Positions 16,973-26,584 of a stretch of DNA of 64,000 nt are shown here, piece after piece (the first letter of the stretch is position 1; each line of letters starts with the position of its first letter). The notes under the pieces were generated by a model, which saw only the letters and a list, made by a program, of their open reading frames with translations, did no database searches and was not told the DNA's origin. The stretch is from Fibrobacter sp. UWT2. GTDB lineage: Bacteria > Fibrobacterota > Fibrobacteria > Fibrobacterales > Fibrobacteraceae. The translations under genes and the position numbers were made by a program. The stretch covers positions 56,989-120,988 of the forward strand of contig NZ_FRBF01000010.1 in NCBI RefSeq assembly GCF_900142545.1, in the 5' to 3' direction.

Positions 16973-18481
16973 ATGAATCTTATTCTTAAACTTTCGGTGC
17001 TTTTGACCGCTACAATGGTTTTGGTGAGCTGCAAAGGAAAAAGCAGCTCGGGACCGTACGATGACGATTTGTATCCGGATGATGGACTTTCTAGCGAGGT
17101 GTCCTCCAGTTCGTTAGGGACTTCTAGCAGTTCATCTGCAGGCAATTCAAGCTCCTCGTCTCAGGGCGTGCAGAGTTCTTCGTCTTTGGAGCTGTACTTC
17201 TCTTCGTCTTACGAGCAATCATCGTCAAGTCGTGTGGTTGCTGTTCAGGATTTTGATACGACCTTTACGGATCCCAGAGATGGCAAGACGTACAGAACGG
17301 TGCTCCTTGGAAGTACGTTGTGGTTCGGACAAAACCTGGATTATGCTCCTGAAGGATACTGCTACCAGGATTACGAACCGAACTGCGCAAAATACGGAAG
17401 GCTCTACACCTATGCAGTAGCTAATACCGTTTGCCCTTCGGGCTGGCATCTTCCGTCGCAAAACGAATATGACGGCGCTGTAGCGTTTCTTAAACAGCAC
17501 TTGGGTGCTCCGGAATATCCGAGTGATTGGACGGAAAATTATCTCGGGGCGACTTTCGGCTGGACGTATGATATGCCTAGCAAGGATCTGTACGGGTTCG
17601 CCTTGCTTCCGGCGGGTTATCGCGATCCCAATGGAAACTATTATGACGCAGGTATTGCGGCCCACATGATCACCTCTAACGAAAGTGACCTTAACGGCGG
17701 GTATCCTTTTAGGCGAGCCTATCAAACCTACAAAACCGATGATAGCGTGGTGCATTTTAGCATCATTGACTTTGTGAATGCCGCCGGTAATTATGATAAT
17801 GCGTATTCCGTGCGTTGCATCAAGGACAATTCCGTAGCTTTGCCTGCTGGTATTGACGAAGTTCGAGCCGGCCCGAGAGTCGTTGAAGATTGGACCGAAC
17901 CCCCGGCTATTCAGAAATATACGGGGCCTTTTGGCGAATATGTGGATGAACGTGATGGGCACGTTTATAATACGATTGAAACTGATAGCCAAGTCTGGAT
18001 GTCCAGCAACATCAATTATGCGACGGAAAATAGCGCTTGCTATGAAAGAAGCGAATCCTATTGTGATTTCTTGGGGCGCCTGTATAAGCAGAGTGATATT
18101 TTCGAGGCTTGTCCCGAAGGCTGGAGAATTCCTTCGACTAATGATTGGGATAAGCTGAAGGCTTATGCGATTGCGACGAACGGAGGAATTGAATCTGTCG
18201 AACCGTTGCTCAAGTCGACAACCCGCTGGGGTGCGGACCGGTCCTTTGCATACGATGCCTTGGGCTTGACTATTTACCCTGCTGGGGTAAAGAAGGAACG
18301 AGCTGGGGATTACGTGTCTTACGGATACATTGCTATTTACTATACAGTCGACTCCTCGGCCTCGGATACGACCCGTATCTTGTCGGTTACCACTCTCGAC
18401 AAAACATTTAAAATAGGTGCTTCTATGTCTTATTACACGGATTACTGGCTTTCGATCCGCTGTATGAAGGACAAGGAATAG
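16973..18481 (+). CDS. FISUMP lipoprotein with two Fibrobacter major paralogous domains
   Basis: 502 residues. Lipobox LVS-C20, then a long Ser-rich linker (about 38-88, repeated SSSS blocks) that probably extends the protein from the membrane. Two FISUMP domains at about 95-288 (DPRDGKTYRTVLLGSTLWFG, CPSGWHLPSQNEYDG, YSVRCIKD) and 320-500 (DERDGHVYNTIETDSQVWMS, CPEGWRIPSTNDWDK, LSIRCMKD). The second is more divergent. Probably an outer membrane surface protein; ligand unknown. Confidence 0.92.
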   Translation: MNLILKLSVLLTATMVLVSCKGKSSSGPYDDDLYPDDGLSSEVSSSSLGTSSSSSAGNSSSSSQGVQSSSSLELYFSSSYEQSSSSRVVAVQDFDTTFTDPRDGKTYRTVLLGSTLWFGQNLDYAPEGYCYQDYEPNCAKYGRLYTYAVANTVCPSGWHLPSQNEYDGAVAFLKQHLGAPEYPSDWTENYLGATFGWTYDMPSKDLYGFALLPAGYRDPNGNYYDAGIAAHMITSNESDLNGGYPFRRAYQTYKTDDSVVHFSIIDFVNAAGNYDNAYSVRCIKDNSVALPAGIDEVRAGPRVVEDWTEPPAIQKYTGPFGEYVDERDGHVYNTIETDSQVWMSSNINYATENSACYERSESYCDFLGRLYKQSDIFEACPEGWRIPSTNDWDKLKAYAIATNGGIESVEPLLKSTTRWGADRSFAYDALGLTIYPAGVKKERAGDYVSYGYIAIYYTVDSSASDTTRILSVTTLDKTFKIGASMSYYTDYWLSIRCMKDKE

Positions 18482-18491
18482 CTGATTGTAC

Positions 18492-18517
18492 AAAAAAGAC
18501 CCTTCCGAAGAAGGGTC
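18492..18517 (-). terminator. Rho-independent terminator after tRNA-Gly(UCC)
   Basis: On the minus strand, stem GACCCTTC, loop TTCG, stem GAAGGGTC, then TTTTTT. Confidence 0.9.
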
Positions 18518-18521
18518 TAAG

Positions 18522-18593
18522 AGCGGCGGACCGGGATCGAACCGGCAACCATTAGCTTGGAAGGCTAAGGCTCTACCATTGAGCTACCGCCGC
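18522..18593 (-). tRNA. tRNA-Gly (anticodon UCC)
   Basis: Acceptor GCGGCGG/CCGCCGC pairs perfectly with U73; D-arm GTAGCTCAATGGTAGAGC; anticodon stem TTAGC/GCTAA with loop CTTCCAA (anticodon TCC); T-arm CCGGTTCGATCCCGG. CCA is not encoded. It reads GGA and probably GGG. A good terminator follows at once, so it is a single-gene unit. Confidence 0.97.
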
Positions 18594-18651
18594 GAGCAAG
18601 TCCAATTATACAAAAATCCGCCTATTTTCAAAGGGGTTCGTTAAAAAGTTC

Positions 18652-18681
18652 TTGCATTTTTTATTAAAAAAACTATATTTA
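18652..18681 (+). promoter_or_regulatory. Candidate promoter of infC-rpmI-rplT
   Basis: TTGCAT (18652-18657), 16 nt, then TATATT within TATATTTA (18674-18681). Fits both a sigma-70-like pair and the local TAnnTTTR box. Confidence 0.55.
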
Positions 18682-18718
18682 CCGCCACAATAACAATTTT
18701 ACCTAGAGGTAGCTTAAC

Positions 18719-19345
18719 TTGGCGTTACAAAACCCCCGCGACCGTCGCATGCCGAACAGACAGAGTGACGGAACCCGCATTAACGAAGACATTCGCATTT
18801 CCCCGATCCGTCTTGTAAAGGAAGATGGCGAGGCCGTCATCATGGATACCAAACAGGCTCTCCAGATGGCCAAGGACGCCGGACTGGACCTGGTGGAAGT
18901 GTCTCCCAATGCTAAGCCGCCTGTATGCCGTATCATCAACTACGGCAAGTTCAAGTTTGAACAGATCAAGAAGGCCAAGGCCGCAAAGGCCAAGCAGCAC
19001 GTGGTGAAGCTTAAAGAAATCAAGATGCACCCGAAGACTGCCGAGAACGACTACCTGTACAGGATCAAGCAGGCCGCTGAGTTCTTGCAGGATGGCATGA
19101 AGGTCAAGCTTATTATGCAGTTCCGTGGGCGCGAAATGGCGCACATGGACTACGGCAAACGCCTGATGGAGCGTGCTAAAGAAGACTTGCTCCAGTACGG
19201 CGATCTGGAAATGGACTCCAGGGTCGAAGGCAACACAATGCTTTCTATCTATGGTCCAAAACGCGGTGCAGGTACTGCCAAAAAGCAGGCCCCGGCACCA
19301 AAGCCCGTAACCGAGCCCATGGCAGCAGGTGAGGCTTCAACTTAA
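18719..19345 (+). CDS. infC: Translation initiation factor IF-3
   Basis: 208 residues from TTG 18719, with GAGGT 9 nt upstream; an ATG at 18749 would shorten the N-terminus and has no clear ribosome binding site. Unusual start codons are typical of infC. Motifs: INEDIRISPIRLV, ALQMAKDAGLDLVEVSPNA, PPVCRIINYGKFKFEQ and VKLIMQFRGREMAH. A C-terminal Ala/Pro/Lys tail (about 30 residues) extends beyond the E. coli length. Binds the 30S subunit and checks start-codon pairing. First gene of the classical infC-rpmI-rplT operon. Confidence 0.97.
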   Translation: MALQNPRDRRMPNRQSDGTRINEDIRISPIRLVKEDGEAVIMDTKQALQMAKDAGLDLVEVSPNAKPPVCRIINYGKFKFEQIKKAKAAKAKQHVVKLKEIKMHPKTAENDYLYRIKQAAEFLQDGMKVKLIMQFRGREMAHMDYGKRLMERAKEDLLQYGDLEMDSRVEGNTMLSIYGPKRGAGTAKKQAPAPKPVTEPMAAGEAST

Positions 19346-19363
19346 TAACCTAAAGAGGTAAAA

Positions 19364-19561
19364 ATGCCTAAGATGAAAACACACAGCGGTGCTAAGAAGC
19401 GCTTCCGCCTGACTGGCTCCGGCCACGTCAAGTTCAAGCGTGCTGGCATGCGCCACATTCTTGCCAAGATGTCCACGAAGCGTAAGCGTAACCTGCGTAA
19501 GGGCGCTCTCGTTAAGAAAGTTGATGTTTACCATGTCAAGCGTCTGCTTGTCGTTGCATAA
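19364..19561 (+). CDS. rpmI: 50S ribosomal protein L35
   Basis: 65 residues, [20 protein letters not shown] followed by the basic core typical of bL35 ([20 protein letters not shown]). Ribosome binding site AGAGG 7 nt before the ATG. Lies 18 bp after infC and 11 bp before rplT. Confidence 0.98.
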   Translation: MPKMKTHSGAKKRFRLTGSGHVKFKRAGMRHILAKMSTKRKRNLRKGALVKKVDVYHVKRLLVVA

Positions 19562-19572
19562 GGAGTGTAAGA

Positions 19573-19923
19573 ATGCCACGCGCTAAAACCAGAGTTCCTT
19601 CCCGCGAACGCCGCAAAAGAATCCTCAAGGCCGCCAAGGGTTTCTATGGCCGTCGCAAGAGCAACCTTCGCCTTGCCATTGACGCCGTAGCCCACGCCGG
19701 TCAGTATGCCTACGCTCACCGCCGCGACAAGAAGGGTGACTTCCGCTCTCTGTGGATCACTCGTCTCAATGCCGCTGTTCGTGAACTCGGCATCAGCTAC
19801 AGCCAGTTCATTTACAAGCTTTCCAAGGCCAACATCAAGATGAACCGCAAGGTTCTCGCCGATATGGCCGTCGCCGATCCGGAAGCATTTGCCAAGGTCG
19901 TCGAAACTGTGAAGGCTGCTTAA
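19573..19923 (+). CDS. rplT: 50S ribosomal protein L20
   Basis: 116 residues, full length. Starts [20 protein letters not shown] and contains [20 protein letters not shown] and the [20 protein letters not shown] core. Needed for early 50S assembly; in other bacteria L20 represses its own operon by binding mRNA, not tested here. Ends the infC operon with a terminator 38 nt later. Confidence 0.98.
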   Translation: MPRAKTRVPSRERRKRILKAAKGFYGRRKSNLRLAIDAVAHAGQYAYAHRRDKKGDFRSLWITRLNAAVRELGISYSQFIYKLSKANIKMNRKVLADMAVADPEAFAKVVETVKAA

Positions 19924-19961
19924 TTGAGCTGAAGCCTAGCTTCATCTTCACGCGAGAAATT

Positions 19962-19995
19962 GCACCCTGCTCTAAACGAGCGGGGTGCTTTTTTG
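19962..19995 (+). terminator. Rho-independent terminator after rplT
   Basis: Stem GCACCCTGCTC, loop TAAAC, stem GAGCGGGGTGC (one G.T pair), then TTTTTT. Confidence 0.93.
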
Positions 19996-20016
19996 CTGGA
20001 GAATGTGCAGCAGGCC

Positions 20017-21762
20017 TTAACTAAAGATGTTGCTCATCAGCATCGCGGAGCATACTACAAAGACCATTACCGTAATCATTCCGAGAATTTTCCATTTTAG
20101 GGAGAACCCGTTCTGGTTAACACCAAGCCCAACATAAGGCAGAAAACTAAGTAGGGCGGGCATAATATAGCGGAAATCGTTGCTGCAGGCATAAGGATAT
20201 TTGTAGCGGCAGTAGGCGAGAGCGGCGAGGAATGCGACTCCTTGAATGAACAAAATCCAATGGTAAATGTCAAGCTTAGTTTTCCACCAGCCTCGAATTG
20301 CGAAAATGATTAATCCGAGTAGCGATAGGCTCATTAACAATGCAAGGGTGTTTCCGGTTGAAGTGTTGACTAGTTTCCATTCACCAAATAAAGATGACTT
20401 TAAAGCGAAATTAAGGAAGTATTCCCTGCCGAACCCATCGGCCCATCCGTTGGTGTAAGGTTCCGTCAAAAATGATTTCAAATCGAAATACAGATAGTTC
20501 TTTGCTTCGTTACCGACTCTTAGGCTAGAATTTAAACTGCTTGCGTTGGCGACGAAATTACCGTCATGAGATAAATGCCCTGCGACAATTCCAATAAAAA
20601 CAAGCGACAGTAAAACCCATCCGACAATTTCTGTTTTGTAGGGGCGATGCAGCTGATTCGTTTTTACAAAGCCGATAAAGGCGAATAAGATTACAAGACC
20701 GATAGTGACGTAGCCTGTGGATTTTGTCCAAACCGCAAGTGCTGCGCTTGTGGTTGCGACAATGAGGTGTAGCCCTTTTCCGTTTTTGATATAGTTGAAT
20801 CCAGCTAATAGGCATGCAACATGTAATGCATAGAATAGTTGATCGTTTCCGATTCTTGGTGCGACTAGGAGTAGGGTGGGCCAAACGGTCCAAAGTATAG
20901 CCGCAATTTGCAGAGGAATGCCGGAAACAAATTTTTTCAATATGATTAAACCGCATAACAGTAAGAAGATTGAGAGGGCTAGGCTGAACGCCTGTACTCC
21001 TGAACTAGAGGCATAGCCAATCAGCCCGCTAAGCAAAAATGAAGGAACTGCGCTTGTGTAGTAAACGGGTGGGTGGTAACAAGTCCAACAGTCTTTTGCG
21101 TCAGGAATAGAATGATTGTCTACGATATATTGAATATAGGAGAGGTGACCTTCCACGTCCATCGTAAACTGGGTGTATGGCATGGCGTAGAACATCGCAA
21201 AACGTAGGAATACACCGATAAGAATACATAGAAGTAAAAATCTATTCAGCTTAAAACGCTTCGCGATCGATGCCACGGTTAATCCTGTGAAAATCGCTAT
21301 CATCAGCTTCATAAAGAACAATAGCGTACTGTAATCTTTCGGGAAAATGTTGATTCCTGCGATTCCTCCTTTGTTCATCAAGTTTATTTCGTAATGAGTC
21401 CTGTTTCCTACGCGATGCGGTGATGTAACGGAGTCTTTAAGCCAAAAGCCTTTGCCGAAGTTGCATCGGTCGTAGTTCATTAAAGAAATTGCGTTGCCAT
21501 TGACGATAATGGATTCTGCGCAATCATCGGGAATAATGTTGATGTCGTAGGGTGCATTTAACGGATTGGACACAACAAAGCTGACGCTGAATCTTTCGCC
21601 TACACCCATACTTTGCGATAGTGGGAGTATAATGGGGCTCTCTGTAAGTCCTTGGTGCAGAACGATGTTTTCTACTCGAACCTGTCCGTAATGGAGAATG
21701 CCGAAGCATATTAGAATGCCGATGACGCAATAGAGTTCTAAAGACTTGGATAAATTTTTCAT
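20017..21762 (-). CDS. Multi-span membrane glycosyltransferase-like protein (GT39/PMT-like fold)
   Basis: 581 residues with about 11-12 membrane segments. An N-terminal helix (YCVIGILICFGILHYG) and a periplasmic beta-rich part (about 30-145) come first. The pattern after that, including MPYTQFTMDVEGHLSYIQYI with an acidic pair and CYHPPVYYTSA, resembles lipid-linked sugar glycosyltransferases of the GT-C type. It probably moves a sugar from a polyprenyl-phosphate donor on the outer face of the inner membrane. It starts 2 bp after the flavoprotein gene; the GtrA-like gene upstream would flip the donor. Family placement is by pattern only. Confidence 0.7.
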   Translation of the reverse strand: MKNLSKSLELYCVIGILICFGILHYGQVRVENIVLHQGLTESPIILPLSQSMGVGERFSVSFVVSNPLNAPYDINIIPDDCAESIIVNGNAISLMNYDRCNFGKGFWLKDSVTSPHRVGNRTHYEINLMNKGGIAGINIFPKDYSTLLFFMKLMIAIFTGLTVASIAKRFKLNRFLLLCILIGVFLRFAMFYAMPYTQFTMDVEGHLSYIQYIVDNHSIPDAKDCWTCYHPPVYYTSAVPSFLLSGLIGYASSSGVQAFSLALSIFLLLCGLIILKKFVSGIPLQIAAILWTVWPTLLLVAPRIGNDQLFYALHVACLLAGFNYIKNGKGLHLIVATTSAALAVWTKSTGYVTIGLVILFAFIGFVKTNQLHRPYKTEIVGWVLLSLVFIGIVAGHLSHDGNFVANASSLNSSLRVGNEAKNYLYFDLKSFLTEPYTNGWADGFGREYFLNFALKSSLFGEWKLVNTSTGNTLALLMSLSLLGLIIFAIRGWWKTKLDIYHWILFIQGVAFLAALAYCRYKYPYACSNDFRYIMPALLSFLPYVGLGVNQNGFSLKWKILGMITVMVFVVCSAMLMSNIFS

Positions 21763-21764
21763 GG

Positions 21765-23291
21765 TTATTTCTTCTCGTGATAATCTTCTTCAGTGTTTAC
21801 ATTCCAGAGATTGGTCTTGTCGGAGAAGCCTTCGCGTATGCACGTGACCGCTTCCATGGCGGTAAGCATGCTGTGGTCCATGTTGTTGTATTTGTGCATG
21901 CCGTTACGGCCCATGGGGAATAGGTTTTCGATGGTGTCGAGATAGTCGCGAATCTTCGCGAATTCTCCGTAAGTTCCGAAGTAGGCGGGGTATGCCTTTT
22001 TGATGTGGTATACTACAGAATCTCGGACAGACTGAGGCTTTGCGACGTGAATCTTGTCCAGCTCGTTAATTGCTAATTGAATGAAATCGGCGTCCGGCAT
22101 TGTCCACATGTCATCGCCCTCGTTGACAAAATATTCAAGTCCAATCCAGATTTTGGATGGGTCGCTAACTAGGTAAGGACTCCAGTTGTTGAATATCTGA
22201 ATGCGACCCAATTTCACGTCACTTTCCTGAACATAAATCCAGTTGTCGGTCGTGCCAATTTCCAATTTGTCAAGCAGTAGCCCTACAGTTATAAAGTCGC
22301 GATAAACGAGACCTTCTGAAATTTGCCTGATTTCTGTTGGCACGGGAGTTGCTCCGTTAGACAACGCTGCGATTAAGTCTTTTACCGGCATGGTGCTGAG
22401 AAAATAATCGCATGGATAGGTCGCTTTTGTGATTAAACCATCTGCATCGGTGCTCTCAACGACGACACTTTCTATGCGGTTGCCATTCTTGTTGCGGTTC
22501 ACGCCAACAATTTTCGCATTCATGTGAATTTCTCCTCCCAACTCCGTCACTTTCCCGGCGACGGTTTCCCAAAGCTGACCAGGACCGAATTTCGGATAGA
22601 GAAATTGTTTGATAAGGCTTGTTTCGGTGTCTTTCTGATGGATGTCGGAGGAATTTGCGAATGTTTGTTTGAGTGCGTGAAGAATGGTCTTGGTGATAGA
22701 AAGCCCCTTGATACGTTGGCCGCCCCATTCTGGACTAATCTTGTTGCAGGGAACTCCCCAAAGTTTTTCGGTGTAGTCCCTAAAGAATGTTCGATAGAGC
22801 TCGACGCCAAAGCGGTTTATCATAAAATCTTCAAGGCTTTTTTCTTTGCGTTTGGGGAGTAGCTGCACTTTCAGGTAACTCATGCCAATCTTGAACATCC
22901 GCCAAAGACCTAGATTGCGAATGGTGTCTCGGTTTAAACTGATGGGGTAATCAAATAGCTTTCTTAAGAAGAGAATCCGGGAAAGTCGACTGCGACAAAG
23001 CATTACCAAGTCGTCCTTCTCCGGATTGGGCTCATTCGGAGATTCTAAGGGCAATATATCTAGCCACCAACTCATAACGGAGTCATTCTTACTAAAGAAT
23101 CTGTGCCCGCCAATATCCATTCGATTCCCGTTGTGGTTGACTGTGCGCGAAATTCCACCGATGATATCGTCCATCTCGAAAATAAGGGGCTTTATATCTG
23201 TTGTACGGAGCAATTCTAAGGCTGCAGTCAATCCTGCTGGACCTGCGCCTGCGATAATGGCAATTTTATTAGTCTCTTTTCCCGAAGTCAT
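21765..23291 (-). CDS. FAD/NAD-binding oxidoreductase, UDP-galactopyranose mutase or amine oxidase-like
   Basis: 508 residues. N-terminal dinucleotide fold [19 protein letters not shown] followed by the second FAD segment ([20 protein letters not shown]). The [20 protein letters not shown] segment and the genes around it are typical of flavoproteins near polysaccharide biosynthesis. Reaction not known; may be a sugar mutase or a lipid-linked sugar oxidase. It overlaps the gtrA-like gene by 23 bp and lies just before the GT-C gene. Confidence 0.8.
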   Translation of the reverse strand: MTSGKETNKIAIIAGAGPAGLTAALELLRTTDIKPLIFEMDDIIGGISRTVNHNGNRMDIGGHRFFSKNDSVMSWWLDILPLESPNEPNPEKDDLVMLCRSRLSRILFLRKLFDYPISLNRDTIRNLGLWRMFKIGMSYLKVQLLPKRKEKSLEDFMINRFGVELYRTFFRDYTEKLWGVPCNKISPEWGGQRIKGLSITKTILHALKQTFANSSDIHQKDTETSLIKQFLYPKFGPGQLWETVAGKVTELGGEIHMNAKIVGVNRNKNGNRIESVVVESTDADGLITKATYPCDYFLSTMPVKDLIAALSNGATPVPTEIRQISEGLVYRDFITVGLLLDKLEIGTTDNWIYVQESDVKLGRIQIFNNWSPYLVSDPSKIWIGLEYFVNEGDDMWTMPDADFIQLAINELDKIHVAKPQSVRDSVVYHIKKAYPAYFGTYGEFAKIRDYLDTIENLFPMGRNGMHKYNNMDHSMLTAMEAVTCIREGFSDKTNLWNVNTEEDYHEKK

Positions 23292-23703
23292 CCGTTTTCT
23301 TTTCCTTAAATAAGATCAGTTTACGACTGCAAAAATTCCACAACAAGACTATGGTGGCGGCAATCATCTTCGAAATCATTTCTTGTACGCAGAAAAAGTT
23401 GACTAGTAGCAACATCAATAGTTCGTTGATTCCAACACCGATGAAACCCACAATGGCGAATACGGAAAACTCTGCTAGTTTTCGATTTTCTAGTCGTCGT
23501 TCGCAATCGGAGAATACCCAGCTTATGCTTAGGGCGTAATTTAAAGTGAGCCCAGCTATTAAACCCATAAGGTTTGCTAGCAGATAATGCCATTCAAGGG
23601 CGTACAGGCAGAGTGCGAAAAGCCCGAAATCAATGACAAAGGCGAATCCACCCACTAGAGAGTAACGTGCTAGTTGGGCTAGCACCATACAAAACGCAGA
23701 CAT
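23269..23703 (-). CDS. GtrA family membrane protein
   Basis: 144 residues from ATG 23703 (GTG one codon earlier possible). Four membrane segments, opening with [20 protein letters not shown] as in GtrA, and [15 protein letters not shown] in the middle. GtrA-like proteins are thought to flip polyprenyl-phosphate-linked sugars. First gene of a three-gene unit with the flavoprotein and membrane glycosyltransferase. Confidence 0.88.
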   Translation of the reverse strand: MSAFCMVLAQLARYSLVGGFAFVIDFGLFALCLYALEWHYLLANLMGLIAGLTLNYALSISWVFSDCERRLENRKLAEFSVFAIVGFIGVGINELLMLLLVNFFCVQEMISKMIAATIVLLWNFCSRKLILFKEKKTDDFGKRD

Positions 23704-23726
23704 CACTCGGAAATTCTGTTAATTAA

Positions 23727-24944
23727 CTATAAAAGCAACGAACCTCTAAACCACTCCCCATAAGGGTTCGCCTTCGGACTGGGGCTGTAGTTTCCATCTT
23801 CACATTTCCAGAATTCGCTTTCATAAGTTTTGTGGTTGACTTGCGGTTCCGTTGACATTATTTCATTTTCGCAATCTTCAATTAGGAAGAATACAGAAAA
23901 ATAATCATCAGTAGAGACACATTCCCCACTAGGTTTCACTTTCGTGAATTCCAGTTCGCCATCGGCAACATGACTCAAAACACTTCCAGTAAGCAAGCCG
24001 CCGCCATCTACAAACGTTATAAAGTATTGGCAACTTTCATTCTTTTCTTTTAGACGATTTTTCATTATTTTCGCCGTCATCGGAAAACACCGTGAAACGT
24101 CGTTTTCTTCAATTTTAACTAAAGGCGATTTTAGCTCCATCGTGTTTACATTCAACGTCAATTCCGCAAAATCTATACAATTCATACTTGGCAATCCGTT
24201 GTATGCAATTACATGTTCGTCAAAAGAAAGCTGTTCAACACTCGAAGCATACTGCAAGACATAATTTTCGAGTGTTTGATCATATTTGATTGTTATTGCC
24301 GTATCGCTAGGAGATATAGTTGACAAAGGCTCTCGCCCGCCAGCACTAAAAGAGCTTGAACTTTCACCCCCTTTTGACGAAGAAGACGGTGTTACCCCTC
24401 TACCCGTTGAATTTTGGGCATTCCTTGACATTTCAAAACACCGATTTGTAGCGATAGCGCTAAAATAAGTTATCAAGATATTCGCAGAATCAGATCCTAT
24501 TGCCTTTACTCGACAAGCGGCATCAAATGCTCCTTCCTTACAACCTTCACTAAGGCTAAAGAATTCGCTATTAGACTTATTATCGCAATTAGTCTTGAAC
24601 TCGGCAAAAGCAGAATCACAGGATTGTTCGAGTCCTTCCGCTTTCAAGGTTGTCACCGCAACAGAACCGGAAATTTGTATGGTCATCGCTATGGAAGCAC
24701 TATCCGCGGTACACTCTGCACGAGCGCCCGAGCCATCATCCAAAACGGCCAACCTACCTCCGTCTATTTTGGCATATGCAGCCTCGTTCAAATCCAAGCC
24801 ATAATCATACCAATCGTTCACCTGTTTCTCTAAAAGAGCATTCTGGTCTTCGATTGTACCGCCAGATACCTTGTTCGATTCAGAACAAGATTCCAGCAAC
24901 AAAGTAAGCGAACAAAGCAATAGTAATCCGGAATCAAATCTCAT
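23727..24944 (-). CDS. Lipoprotein, unrecognised, downstream of a TIGR02147 gene
   Basis: 405 residues from ATG 24944 (TTG two codons earlier possible). Lipobox LLES-C (TLLLESCSES). A Cys-rich domain at about 60-180 (ECTADSASIAMTIQISGSV, CDSAFAEFKTNC) is followed by a Ser-rich linker (PSSSSKGGESSSSFSAGG) and a C-terminal domain (~200 residues) of unknown fold with a few Cys. The Cys domain resembles part of the lipoprotein at 24969-25724, suggesting they are related. It is third in the operon. Function unknown. Confidence 0.72.
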   Translation of the reverse strand: MRFDSGLLLLCSLTLLLESCSESNKVSGGTIEDQNALLEKQVNDWYDYGLDLNEAAYAKIDGGRLAVLDDGSGARAECTADSASIAMTIQISGSVAVTTLKAEGLEQSCDSAFAEFKTNCDNKSNSEFFSLSEGCKEGAFDAACRVKAIGSDSANILITYFSAIATNRCFEMSRNAQNSTGRGVTPSSSSKGGESSSSFSAGGREPLSTISPSDTAITIKYDQTLENYVLQYASSVEQLSFDEHVIAYNGLPSMNCIDFAELTLNVNTMELKSPLVKIEENDVSRCFPMTAKIMKNRLKEKNESCQYFITFVDGGGLLTGSVLSHVADGELEFTKVKPSGECVSTDDYFSVFFLIEDCENEIMSTEPQVNHKTYESEFWKCEDGNYSPSPKANPYGEWFRGSLLL

Positions 24945-24968
24945 TGTCAAGAAACCCTAAAAAATTCC

Positions 24969-25724
24969 TTACTCGTTCCAAGTTGTGTCGCAGACCATTT
25001 CGTTTTCCGTATCGCCTTGGCAATGCACGGTAGGCAATTCTTCCGCTTCGGGGAGATTTGCAATAAACGATTCGCATTCGCCCTTGAATGTATTGGCGAT
25101 AGTCCTGAGTTCAGTCTGGTCCGCGGCCTTGACTACACAGGACATTTCGAGGGAAGCGCCGCAACCGTCATTGTAAATCCTATAAATGCCGCCTTTCTCG
25201 TTGCATTCGGCAACAAAATCTATGCTATCGGACACACAAAGTTCCGTCTTTCCTGCAAAGGTTTTATAGTGCAAATCCTGCATATAAAGCGACCCTTCGT
25301 TTTCCTTGAGGAGAATGGTTGCATCATCGTATTGATCAAGAATGGTGCTATAGCCAGGAATCTTTTCCTTTTTAGACTTGTAAAAGGAAATACCTTTTTC
25401 TTCATCATACAGATTTACCCAACAACTTCCGCTGGACTTTATCTCGTTGTACACAACTTCCTTCCCGGTCGTAAACGTAAACAAGACCGGCGAGAGAGTG
25501 AGCGTCGGATCATCTGTCGGTGTCACGTCGTTAACATCGTCAGAAACAACAGCCTTATTGCTACTCCCAAAGGAATCCAGCATACTGTTCATGAACGCGA
25601 TGTCAGCATCGGACAGTGTTTCCGCAGTGGAGTCTATTCCAACGGAAGTTCCCGCTCCTTTATCTTCGGAGCAAGCAGCAAGAGCAATCACTGCTGCGGC
25701 AGAAATAATGATTCGTTTATTCAT
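24969..25724 (-). CDS. Lipoprotein, unrecognised, second gene of TIGR02147 operon
   Basis: 251 residues from ATG 25724 (GGAG 8 nt upstream); an earlier in-frame start at 25757 would run through the preceding gene and destroy the signal peptide. Signal and lipobox are clear: ISAAAVIALAA-C. The mature part contains several Cys (SSGSCWVNLYDEEKG, GCGASLEMSCVVKAA, CESFIANL) probably forming disulfides. Overlaps the TIGR02147 gene by 8 bp. Function unknown; exported to the envelope. Confidence 0.78.
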   Translation of the reverse strand: MNKRIIISAAAVIALAACSEDKGAGTSVGIDSTAETLSDADIAFMNSMLDSFGSSNKAVVSDDVNDVTPTDDPTLTLSPVLFTFTTGKEVVYNEIKSSGSCWVNLYDEEKGISFYKSKKEKIPGYSTILDQYDDATILLKENEGSLYMQDLHYKTFAGKTELCVSDSIDFVAECNEKGGIYRIYNDGCGASLEMSCVVKAADQTELRTIANTFKGECESFIANLPEAEELPTVHCQGDTENEMVCDTTWNE

Positions 25725-26577
25725 GGTTATGCTCCTTATTTTTAAGTGAGGTTTCATTGTTCTGAATTTTTTCTGTAAGCGGGAACATTTGCATATTCAA
25801 TCGGTACACTCGGTTTCCGCCCTTTTTTGCTGTCGCAATAGATATGATTCTTTTGCGACAAGTTTCCAGTTCTTTTAAAATTTCGGCATAGTCTTCATCG
25901 TCTATTCCCATAGTGATGCCCGTAAAATTTCTCTCATCTATGGGGTATTTTTCAATAGCTTCTTTTGCAAAATCAGCCATTTCCTTATGCATTTCGCGAA
26001 CGAGCACCGGCATGGCGGCAACTGACATCTGAAGCGACCGATCCACCTGCTCGTACACATCATCCGCAGTCTTCTTCAAGAACTTCGCTCGGGTCAAAAA
26101 CGCCAACGCATTGCGAACTTCCTCGGCTGAGAAAGCACCTCCACACGCCTTGGCAACTTCCAAAGGCTTCGCTCCGGGCATCATGGGAGCAAGTTCGCGC
26201 AACACAGGATATTTCCACGATTCGTAAAAAGAGACTGATTCCCCCTCTAAAACACGAACCTTGTGAGCACAGGCAATTTCCTTCATTTCTGTATAGGCGG
26301 CCTTTTTGTCAGCATCACTCTTTGCCTGTCCAAATTTCACAAGTTGTCTAAAATACTCTCTTTCTGCACCCACAAGCTCCATCGCGTCAGCGGCACGTTC
26401 TATTCCATTCTTCGACAAGCCACTCTTGCCTTCACACACAAGTTTCATATAATTGGGTGAAGTAAATCCGCCCTTCTTTGTAAAATCACGCCAAGAAAAA
26501 GCAGACGTCCGCTTTTTCCATTGGTAGTAATCGTTCATGAACGAACGGTAATCTTCGTACTCAATCACAGATTTCAT
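25717..26577 (-). CDS. TIGR02147 family protein (DUF4423-like)
   Basis: 286 residues. Opening IEYEDYRSFMNDYYQWKKR and SWRDFTKKGGFTSPNYMKL match the N-terminal half of TIGR02147, a family expanded in Fibrobacter and some other bacteria; the first part resembles a helix-turn-helix (SPNYMKLVCEGKSGLSKNG). The C-terminal half is all-alpha. A regulatory role is suspected, not established. It heads a three-gene operon with two lipoproteins; a TATATTTA box lies 7 nt before the ATG. Confidence 0.85.
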   Translation of the reverse strand: MKSVIEYEDYRSFMNDYYQWKKRTSAFSWRDFTKKGGFTSPNYMKLVCEGKSGLSKNGIERAADAMELVGAEREYFRQLVKFGQAKSDADKKAAYTEMKEIACAHKVRVLEGESVSFYESWKYPVLRELAPMMPGAKPLEVAKACGGAFSAEEVRNALAFLTRAKFLKKTADDVYEQVDRSLQMSVAAMPVLVREMHKEMADFAKEAIEKYPIDERNFTGITMGIDDEDYAEILKELETCRKRIISIATAKKGGNRVYRLNMQMFPLTEKIQNNETSLKNKEHNHE

Positions 26578-26584
26578 TATATCT

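Noticed and set aside
18719..18751. ATG 18749 as infC start
   Set aside because: The TTG at 18719 has GAGGT at a good distance and gives the family N-terminus; the later ATG has no ribosome binding site.
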